Shown: positions 58,040 to 64,000 of the stretch, in pieces
Layout: each line of letters begins with the position of its first letter
Numbering within the stretch: position 1 is the stretch's first letter
Assembly: GCF_900116905.1 (NCBI RefSeq)
Contig: NZ_FPCG01000001.1
Location: forward strand, 1 to 64,000
Direction: 5' to 3'
DNA: 64,000 nt
From: Micrococcus terreus
GTDB lineage: Bacteria; Actinomycetota; Actinomycetes; Actinomycetales; Micrococcaceae
Notes under the pieces: generated by a model
Told to the model about the DNA's origin: nothing
The model's input: only the letters and a program-made list of their open reading frames with translations
Databases searched by the model: none
Translations under genes and position numbers: made by a program

Positions 58040-59587
58040 TCAGTCTAGGGAACTGACGTCCAGCGACCGTCCCCGGCTCTGCCGCTCCTGGGCCAGGGCC
58101 AGCCACAGGTGGACGCGGCCGGCGGTGACCGTGGGGTCGAACCCGGAGAGCTCGGCCACCTGCTGCAGCCGGTACCGCACCGTGTTGCGGTGGATCCCCA
58201 GCTGCCGGGCGACCTCCCCGGCCTGGCCATCCGACTCCAGGTAGACCGTGAGCGTGCGGATCAGGTCGGTGTGGTGGCGCCGGTCCGAGTCCTTTAGCGG
58301 ATCCAGTGCCTCAGCTGCCAGGTCGGCCAGCGGGACATCCTGCGCGGACATCAGCAGCGAGGCCATGGTCAGCCGGCGTGACTGGGTGAACCCGGTGCCG
58401 TCATGCAGGGCCTCCAGGGCCTCGTAGTAGCTCCAGCGCAGCCCCTCCGGGCGGGGGTAGGAGGCACCGGCACCCGCACGGGCCCTGATGCCCGCCCGTT
58501 CCAGGTGATCCATCAGCAGCTCGCCGTCCCGTCCGCTCACCCCCTGAGAGGGGACCACCGCGATCAGCCGGTCCTCCACCAGGGCCGTGGCCGCACCGTG
58601 CAGCTGGACCGGCAGAGGCAGTGAGGCGAGCAGCCGGGCGGACGAGCTGCTCTGGGACTCCACCGCCACCACCACATGCCGCGCCGCCGCGTCCACGCCC
58701 AGGGCCGCCAGGCGCACAGCGGCCTCCTGGCCGTGCAGGCTGCCGTCCACCACGTCCTGCAGCACCTCGCCGGCCAGCCGGCGCGAGGCCTCCACCGTGC
58801 GGGCGTCGCTGCTCAGCCGCACGGCCAGCAGGTTCTGTGCCGAGGCGGCCAACTGGGTCAGCGGGTCATGGTCGGCCGCCTCGGGCTGGCCCTCCGCCTG
58901 CGTCCCGGGTGCATCCGGGGTCCACAGGTGGAGCCGGCAGCGGTCCGGCAGCCCGGTGGCCACAGGAACGGTCAACGTCCGTCCGCCCTCCAGCTCGACC
59001 ACCAGGCCCGAGCCGCGATCCTCCACCGGAGGGACACCCTTGGCCGCAGCCCGGTGGACCACGGTCCCGTAGCGCTCCAGAGCCGCCCGGCCGCCCACCA
59101 GTCCGGCCAGGGTGTGCACGAACCCGGACACGCCCCGCCCGGAGAGCAGCGACTCGGCCAGCCGCTGATGGTGGTCCATCAGCTCGGTCAGCCGGGCCAC
59201 GTGGTCGGTGACCTGCCGGTCTGCCACCAAGTGGCTCAGCGCGATGAACGGGGTCTCCAGGGGCACCTCCACCAGCGGCAGACCCAGCGCATCCGCGCAC
59301 TGCACGACGGCGGCCGGCACCTTGCGATGCCCCAGTCCGGTCCCGTAGCCCAAGGCGGTGGCGCCGGCCTGGGCCACGGCGGTGGTGAAGTCACGCTGCT
59401 GGGCCGCGGAGCGCTGACGGACCCCGGTGGTCAGGACCAGCTCGCCGCCGGAGAGGAAGCGCCCGGGATCCAGCACCTCGGTGACCGCCACCCAGCGCAC
59501 CACGGCTGCGGTGTCCGCCGGGACGGCGCCGACCTGACGCAGGTCCAGGCCGGGTGCGTGCATCAGGTCCGAGAGCGTGGTGGGCAT
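58040..59587 (-). CDS. PucR-family transcriptional regulator
   Basis: 515 residues. N-terminal PucR domain (LSDLMHAPGLDLRQVGA, FLSGGELVLTTG), a central variable sensor region, and a C-terminal helix-turn-helix of the PucR_2/CdaR type (QLGIHRNTVRYRLQQVAELSGFDP). Its divergent partner is gabT; PucR-like regulators such as GabR/PucR relatives in actinobacteria activate GABA or purine catabolism, so gabT is the likely target. TAGGAT six bases before the ATG indicates a leaderless mRNA. Two dyads lie in the 155-base gap. Confidence 0.88.
   Translation of the reverse strand: MPTTLSDLMHAPGLDLRQVGAVPADTAAVVRWVAVTEVLDPGRFLSGGELVLTTGVRQRSAAQQRDFTTAVAQAGATALGYGTGLGHRKVPAAVVQCADALGLPLVEVPLETPFIALSHLVADRQVTDHVARLTELMDHHQRLAESLLSGRGVSGFVHTLAGLVGGRAALERYGTVVHRAAAKGVPPVEDRGSGLVVELEGGRTLTVPVATGLPDRCRLHLWTPDAPGTQAEGQPEAADHDPLTQLAASAQNLLAVRLSSDARTVEASRRLAGEVLQDVVDGSLHGQEAAVRLAALGVDAAARHVVVAVESQSSSSARLLASLPLPVQLHGAATALVEDRLIAVVPSQGVSGRDGELLMDHLERAGIRARAGAGASYPRPEGLRWSYYEALEALHDGTGFTQSRRLTMASLLMSAQDVPLADLAAEALDPLKDSDRRHHTDLIRTLTVYLESDGQAGEVARQLGIHRNTVRYRLQQVAELSGFDPTVTAGRVHLWLALAQERQSRGRSLDVSSLD
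58042..58047 (-). promoter_or_regulatory. Leaderless -10 box TAGACT of the SUKH-like gene
   Basis: Minus strand, six bases before the ATG at 58035; it overlaps the last codons of pucR. Confidence 0.55.
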
Positions 59588-59593
59588 GGTCGA

Positions 59594-59599
59594 ATCCTA
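59594..59599 (-). promoter_or_regulatory. Leaderless -10 box TAGGAT of pucR
   Basis: Minus strand, six bases before the ATG at 59587. Confidence 0.55.
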
Positions 59600-59601
59600 C
59601 T

Positions 59602-59648
59602 CACCACGTGGTGTGCAGGCGCACCGTCTGTGAGGTGTGACGGTGTGC
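59602..59648. promoter_or_regulatory. Candidate PucR operators between pucR and gabT
   Basis: A perfect 12-base palindrome CACCACGTGGTG (59602-59613) abuts the pucR -10 box. A spaced dyad GCGCACCGTC (59619-59628) and GACGGTGTGC (59639-59648) pairs at nine of ten positions. Confidence 0.5.
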
Positions 59649-59742
59649 AGCTGCCCCTGACGGAGGGTGCCTGCGGGGACTACGCTCGGCATCAGTATGG
59701 ACCGCTGTGCCCGCCGCAGCCGACACCGATGGAAGGATCCCC

Positions 59743-61116
59743 ATGACCGTCAAGGACATGCAGTACCGCCTGGAGCAGAAGCGCCACGTCAAGACCGACA
59801 TCCCCGGCCCCCGCTCCGCCGAGCTGGCCGCCCGCCGCTCCAAGGTCGTGGCCTCCGGCGTGGCCTCCTCCAACCCGTTCTTCGTGCAGGACGCGGACGG
59901 CGGTGTGCTGCTGGATGTGGACGGCAACTCCTTCATCGATCTGGGCACCGGCATCGCGGTGACCTCTGTCGGCGCGTCCGCACCGGCCGTCGTCGGGGCC
60001 GTGAAGGAGCAGGTGGAGCACTTCACCCACACCTGCTTCATGGTCTCCCCGTACGAGGGCTATGTGGAGGTCTGCGAGGCGCTGGCCGAGCTGGCCCCCG
60101 GTGACTTCGAGAAGAAGGCCGCCCTGTTCAACTCCGGCTCCGAGGCCGTGGAGAACGCGATCAAGATCGCTCGCATCGCCACCGGCCGCACCGCTGTGGT
60201 CGCCTTCGACCACGCCTACCACGGCCGCACCAACCTGACCATGGCGCTGACCGCCAAGGCCGCACCGTACAAGTCCGCCAACGGCAAGAGCTTCGGCCCG
60301 TTCGCCCCCGAGGTGTACCGGATGCCGCTGAGCTACCCGTTCCGCGAGGAGAACCCGAACATCACCGGCAAGGAGGCCGCCGAGCGCGCCATCCTGCAGA
60401 TGGAGAAGCAGATCGGCGGGGAGTCGATCGCCGCCATGATCATTGAGCCGATCCAGGGCGAGGGCGGGTTCATCGTCCCAGCTGAGGGCTTCCTGCCGCG
60501 CCTGGCCGAGTACGCCCGTGAGAAGGGCATCGTGTTCATCGCCGACGAGGTCCAGGCCGGGTTCTGCCGCACCGGCGCCTGGTTCGCCTCCGAGCACGAG
60601 GGGATCGAGCCGGACCTGATCACCGTGGCCAAGGGGATCGCCGGCGGCATGCCGCTCTCCGGTGTGGTCGGCCGCGCCGAGCTGCTGGACGCCGTGCACG
60701 GCGGCGGTCTGGGAGGCACCTACGGCGGCAACCCGGTGGCCTGCGCCGCCGCACTGGGTGCGATCGAGACCATGCGCGAGCACGACCTCAACGGTGCCGC
60801 CCGCCGGATCGAGGAGCTGGTCCTGCCGCGCCTGGAGAAGCTGGCCCAGGAGACCGGCATCATCGGCGACGTGCGCGGCCGCGGCGCCATGCTGGCCATG
60901 GAGTTCGTGCAGAAGGGCTCGGCGGACTCGGTCAAGACCCCGGACGCCGACGTGGTGAAGAAGATCGCCGCAGACTGCCTGGCCGAGGGTGTCATCATCC
61001 TGACCACCGGCACCTATGGCAACGTCATCCGCCTGCTGCCCCCGCTGGTCATCTCCGAGGAGCTGCTGCTGGACGGCCTGGAGGTCCTGGAGGCAGCTGT
61101 GCGCAAGCACGCCTGA
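59743..61116 (+). CDS. gabT: 4-aminobutyrate-2-oxoglutarate transaminase GabT
   Basis: PLP class III aminotransferase converting GABA to succinic semialdehyde. 457 residues. The PLP lysine is at about 297 in ITVAKGIAGGMPLSGV, with the cofactor-phosphate region NSGSEAVENAIKIAR, the aspartate in FIADEVQAGFCRTG, and GGTYGGNPVACAAALG. The bacterial GabT group often starts with the same DIPGPRSAELAARR. GGAAGG lies 6 bases before the ATG. No gabD follows; the gene ends at a very strong terminator. Confidence 0.92.
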   Translation: MTVKDMQYRLEQKRHVKTDIPGPRSAELAARRSKVVASGVASSNPFFVQDADGGVLLDVDGNSFIDLGTGIAVTSVGASAPAVVGAVKEQVEHFTHTCFMVSPYEGYVEVCEALAELAPGDFEKKAALFNSGSEAVENAIKIARIATGRTAVVAFDHAYHGRTNLTMALTAKAAPYKSANGKSFGPFAPEVYRMPLSYPFREENPNITGKEAAERAILQMEKQIGGESIAAMIIEPIQGEGGFIVPAEGFLPRLAEYAREKGIVFIADEVQAGFCRTGAWFASEHEGIEPDLITVAKGIAGGMPLSGVVGRAELLDAVHGGGLGGTYGGNPVACAAALGAIETMREHDLNGAARRIEELVLPRLEKLAQETGIIGDVRGRGAMLAMEFVQKGSADSVKTPDADVVKKIAADCLAEGVIILTTGTYGNVIRLLPPLVISEELLLDGLEVLEAAVRKHA

Positions 61117-61128
61117 CCGACAGCGCCA

Positions 61129-61198
61129 CCCCCTCAAGCACAAAGTGACCGTACCCCCACCACAGTGACGGGGTACGGTCACTTTGTGCTTGAGGGGG
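61129..61198. terminator. Very long bidirectional terminator between gabT and rarD
   Basis: A perfect 29-base stem (61129-61157 with 61170-61198) and a 12-base loop, between converging genes. Both ends carry C5/G5 runs rather than a T tract. Confidence 0.85.
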
Positions 61199-61200
61199 GA

Positions 61201-62118
61201 TCAGCTCTGCTGGCGACCCTTGGGGCGGGTGTGGCGGGTGTGGTGCAGGGTGTCCGCCGTGAGGATCACCAGGGCGATCCAGATCAGGATGAACCCGGTC
61301 CAGCGGCCCGCGGACATGTGCTCGTGGAAGACCAGCAGCCCCACCAGGAACTGCATCACCGGGGCCATGTACTGCATCAGTCCCAGCACGCTCAGCGGCA
61401 GACGCCCCGCTGCTGTGCCGAACAGGATCAGCGGCACCGCCGTCACCACGCCGGACGCGGCCAGGATCCAGAAGTGACCGGCCCCGTGGTCCAGGAGGGT
61501 CAGCATCCCGGCGGAGGAGAGCCAGACCATCCCGACGACGAAGACCGGGATCAGCACCACCGTCTCGGCGCCCAGGGAGGCCACCGGGTGCACGGTGGGA
61601 CCGAGTCGGTTCTTCACCAGTCCGTAGACGCCGAACGTCACCGCCAGGGCCAGGGCGATCCACGGCACCTGACCGTGCCCCACCGCCAGCACGATCACGG
61701 CGACCGCGCTGAGGCCCACGGCGATCCACTGGGCCCGGCGCAGCCGCTCGCCCAGGAGCAGCACGCCCAGCAGGACCGAGACCAGCGGATTGATGAAGTA
61801 CCCCAGTGCCGCCTCGAGGGTCTGCCCTGAGGTCACCGCGTAGGTGTAGACCGCCCAATTGGTCGCCACCAGGACCGCCGCCAGGGCGGTGATCCCCAGG
61901 CGCCGGGGGGAGATGAGCAGCCGGGCCAGGTCGGCGAATCGGCGCAGCACCGCCAGCAGCACCAGGCACACCACCAGGGTGAATCCGATCCGCACCACCA
62001 CGATCTCCGCGGCCGGCGCCGGGGCGGTGACGGCGATGTACAGCGGCAGCAGCCCCCACCAGAGGTAGGCGGAGAGCCCGTAGGCCAGCCCCGAGCCGGT
62101 GACTGGCCGGGCACTCAC
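61201..62118 (-). CDS. rarD: RarD/EamA-family transporter
   Basis: 305 residues with about ten membrane helices in two EamA repeats. YGLSAYLWWGLLPLYIAV at the start and YFINPLVSVLLGVLLLGERL and LMQYMAPVMQFLVGLLVFHE later are the RarD signatures. A drug/metabolite-type exporter or permease with unknown substrate. The GTG start overlaps the eccC stop by four bases (GTGA), so it is translated with eccC although their functions look unrelated. Confidence 0.9.
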   Translation of the reverse strand: MSARPVTGSGLAYGLSAYLWWGLLPLYIAVTAPAPAAEIVVVRIGFTLVVCLVLLAVLRRFADLARLLISPRRLGITALAAVLVATNWAVYTYAVTSGQTLEAALGYFINPLVSVLLGVLLLGERLRRAQWIAVGLSAVAVIVLAVGHGQVPWIALALAVTFGVYGLVKNRLGPTVHPVASLGAETVVLIPVFVVGMVWLSSAGMLTLLDHGAGHFWILAASGVVTAVPLILFGTAAGRLPLSVLGLMQYMAPVMQFLVGLLVFHEHMSAGRWTGFILIWIALVILTADTLHHTRHTRPKGRQQS

Positions 62119-64000
62119 CGGGAGGATCCTGCAGAAGCCGCCTGGCCGTCGTCGGGCCCTGCGGAGGCGCCTGCCTCGCCCTCGGGCTGCCAGAAGGTCT
62201 GGACCGTCATCAGGGGACGGCCGGTCATTAGCAGCTGGCCACGGCCCGGAGGCAGCTTCTTGGCGCGGACCCCGTTGATCAGGCTGCCCTCGCCGCGGTC
62301 GCCCGAGAGGATCAGGGAGGTGGTGCCGTTGTCCCGCAGGGTGGAGAAGAACGACTCGTACATCCCGCGTGAGGCGCCGCGCACCCGGCGGGTCAGGAAG
62401 AAGTGCATGTTCAGGTCCGCCGCCATGGGCACGAATGGCACCAGCGGGGCCAGCGGGGACTGTCCGCCGCCCACGGTCAAGATGTCATAGTCGTCGATCA
62501 GGGCGATCATCCGGGCCTTCCGCTGCGGGGTGTCGTTCTCCCCGGTGGGGTCCTGGCGCTTCTTGATCTCGGTCAGCACGGCGTTGGTCAGCTGTGCGCC
62601 GATCGCCGAGTTCGTGGCATAGCCGCCCAGGTAGTCCTCCGGAACGGCGTCGCCCAGCACGCGGCGGGGATCCCAGACCACGAAGAACAGCTCGTCGTCC
62701 GTGTGGGTGTCCGTGAACCGGCGCACCACATGGCGCAGCAGATTGGACTTGCCGGTCTCCTCGTCGCCCATGACGATGATGTTCCGGTCCTTGTTCTCCA
62801 GGTCCAGCCACTCCGGCTCCAGGTCCAGCTCGCGCAGACCGATGGGGAACAGGCCGTGCTGGGCCGGCGTGGGCACGGTGGAGGCCTCCACGATGCCCGG
62901 CAGCACCCGGACCTTCATGGCCGCGCCCTGGGTGAACCGGTCCACCTGGGCCACCAGGTCCTTCAGCCCGTCCGTGACCGTCTCCGGATCGTCCTGGCCG
63001 TCGATGCGCGGCAGGGCGATGTGGCCCTGGAGCTTCTGCGGGGACAGGGCCCGGCCCGGGGCCTCCGGGTTCACGTTCTCGGCCAGCTTTCGGTCCACCT
63101 GGGAGTCGCCCGGCTCGGTCAGATGCAACTCGATCCGGTGGGTGAAGAAGGACTGGTGGGTGACCCGGACCTCGTTGTTGCGGTTCACCGAGGTGACCAC
63201 GTGGATCCCGTAGCCGCCGCCGCGGCTGATCAGCGTGACCATCTTGCTGGTGAGGTCCTCGAACTCCTCGGCGATCTGGCCGTAGCCGTCGATCACCAGG
63301 AAGATGTCCGCACTGGGCAGCTCCGGCAGGCGTCCCTCGGCGTGCATCCGGCGCATGGTGGGCAGGGAGTCGATGGCGTGCTTCTCGAAGATCCGCTCGC
63401 GGTGAGCGAGCATGCCCATCACCTCGTCCACCGTGCGAGTGATGACCTCGCGGTTGGTGCGGATGGCCACGCCGCCCACATGCGGCAGGTCCCCCAGGGG
63501 CAGCAGGTTCGCTCCGAGCAGGTCGATGCAGTACACGCCCACCTGCTGCGGGGAATGGGTCAGCGCCAGGGAGGCGACGATGGTGCGCAGCGTGGTGGAC
63601 TTGCCCGACTGGGGCCCGCCGTGGACGATCAGGTTGCCCGAACCGGAGGCGAAGTCGATCTCCCACAGTCCCTGCCACTGCTTGGCCGGGTCGTCCAGGA
63701 TGCCCACAGGGACGCGCAGACGGCCTCCCTCCGGCAGGCGCAGGCCGGTCTCGGTCCGCTGGGGCTCGCCGACCGTGGCGTCCAGGGTGGTGGTCGCGGG
63801 CAGCGGGGGCAGCCAGATCGGCTTGACCGAGCGGGGGAAGGTGCGCAGGGTGTCCATCATGGTGGACATCACCGTGGGCCCGGTGGTGCGCCGGGCCGGT
63901 CCGTCCTTCTTCGTCTCGGACGTCTCGCCCGGGCCACGCTCGAACGGGTCGTCCAGCACCAGGGCGTAGTCCGGGGCCTCCAGCACCGGGGGGATCTCCT
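62115..64000 (-). CDS. eccC: Type VII secretion ATPase EccC (5' end outside window)
   Basis: FtsK/SpoIIIE-type ATPase that drives WXG100 (ESX-like) protein export. About 628 residues are visible, covering the second and third ATPase domains: Walker A GGPQSGKST with FLVIDGYGQ, then MGDEETGKSNLLR with MIALIDDYD. The stretch VLEAPDYALVLDDPF marks the linker after the first domain, so the N-terminal membrane part and first ATPase domain are beyond the right edge. The last 20 residues are a disordered tail holding a motif copy (SAGPDDGQ). No other T7SS gene or WXG100 substrate is in the window; they should lie to the right. Confidence 0.88.
   Translation of the reverse strand, partial: EIPPVLEAPDYALVLDDPFERGPGETSETKKDGPARRTTGPTVMSTMMDTLRTFPRSVKPIWLPPLPATTTLDATVGEPQRTETGLRLPEGGRLRVPVGILDDPAKQWQGLWEIDFASGSGNLIVHGGPQSGKSTTLRTIVASLALTHSPQQVGVYCIDLLGANLLPLGDLPHVGGVAIRTNREVITRTVDEVMGMLAHRERIFEKHAIDSLPTMRRMHAEGRLPELPSADIFLVIDGYGQIAEEFEDLTSKMVTLISRGGGYGIHVVTSVNRNNEVRVTHQSFFTHRIELHLTEPGDSQVDRKLAENVNPEAPGRALSPQKLQGHIALPRIDGQDDPETVTDGLKDLVAQVDRFTQGAAMKVRVLPGIVEASTVPTPAQHGLFPIGLRELDLEPEWLDLENKDRNIIVMGDEETGKSNLLRHVVRRFTDTHTDDELFFVVWDPRRVLGDAVPEDYLGGYATNSAIGAQLTNAVLTEIKKRQDPTGENDTPQRKARMIALIDDYDILTVGGGQSPLAPLVPFVPMAADLNMHFFLTRRVRGASRGMYESFFSTLRDNGTTSLILSGDRGEGSLINGVRAKKLPPGRGQLLMTGRPLMTVQTFWQPEGEAGASAGPDDGQAASAGSSR
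62144..62156 (-). repeat. Recurrent motif copy at the 3' end of eccC
   Basis: Minus-strand CCCGACGACGGCC in the non-conserved C-terminal tail. Confidence 0.45.

Noticed and set aside
59987-59998. CCGTCGTCGGGG in gabT and similar GTCGTCGTG runs at about 43386, 47843, 50325 and 53325
   Set aside because: These encode conserved hydrophobic Val-Val strands and diverge from the recurrent motif outside the core, so I do not count them as copies.
1-64000. tRNA, rRNA, CRISPR arrays, insertion sequences, prophage or integrase genes
   Set aside because: No cloverleaf-like stretches in the gaps, no regularly spaced direct repeats and no transposase or integrase motifs were found; no gap exceeds 300 bases.

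Overview
The window is 64 kb of very GC-rich DNA (roughly 70 percent by eye), densely packed, with frequent ATGA/GTGA start-stop overlaps and many GTG starts. Gene content points to a Gram-positive, menaquinone-using actinobacterium of the Micrococcales, most likely Micrococcaceae (Kocuria or Micrococcus-like). Supporting genes are the 32-residue bS22-type ribosomal protein, Rex, system II cytochrome c biogenesis, DUF222/HNH protein, DUF4229, LysG/LysE, PucR and a type VII secretion EccC. The genus is an inference. I see no rRNA, tRNA, CRISPR array, prophage or insertion sequence.

Layout. 1-6.4 kb: Trk potassium uptake, an AcuC-type deacetylase, bS22, a glutaredoxin-Rex pair, a Q/Y/G-rich membrane protein and a histidine phosphatase. 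6.4-10.7 kb: the resA-ccdA-resB-ccsB cytochrome c operon. 10.9-12.7 kb: a lipoprotein, a possible gene remnant, and two small membrane proteins. 12.7-18.4 kb: menA, a siderophore-interacting protein, menE, a VapBC-type module joined to menE, a DUF6994-like gene of atypical base use, and menB. 18.5-25.7 kb: HNH nuclease, tyrosine phosphatase, LysG/LysE, a Ca2+/H+ antiporter, an SDR enzyme and a GNAT enzyme. 25.7-32.1 kb: an M16 peptidase and a PadR-controlled ABC exporter. 32.2-41.0 kb: oligopeptidase B with MarR, an NCS2 purine permease, a frameshifted DUF3592-like gene, an MBL hydrolase, an MFS transporter and an Lrp regulator. 41.3-45.3 kb: a branched-chain 2-oxoacid dehydrogenase operon (E1a, E1b, E2). 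45.3-56.9 kb: PAP2, menC, phoX behind a likely PHO box, menD, menF, menaquinone reductase, polyprenyl synthase and a META-like lipoprotein. 57.0-64 kb: a HIT gene broken by an amber codon, a SUKH-like protein, divergent pucR/gabT, rarD and the 3' part of eccC.

The main functional theme is building the respiratory chain: menaquinone synthesis (menA, B, C, D, E, F), its isoprenoid tail (polyprenyl synthase), tail reduction (MenJ-like), cytochrome c maturation and the NADH sensor Rex. The men genes are scattered rather than in one operon. Many have a TANNNT box 6-7 bases before the start codon, the actinobacterial leaderless-mRNA arrangement.

The most unusual signals are: (i) a short DNA motif, core TTCCCGACGACGGCC, recurring in unrelated genes, almost always in disordered tails, linkers or intergenic hairpins; (ii) an SDR gene whose only sensible start is ATA; (iii) a HIT gene with an in-frame amber codon and intact 3' coding; (iv) a one-base frameshift in a membrane gene; (v) a hairpin that captures the ribosome-binding site of the Ca2+/H+ antiporter; and (vi) several clean palindromic operators.
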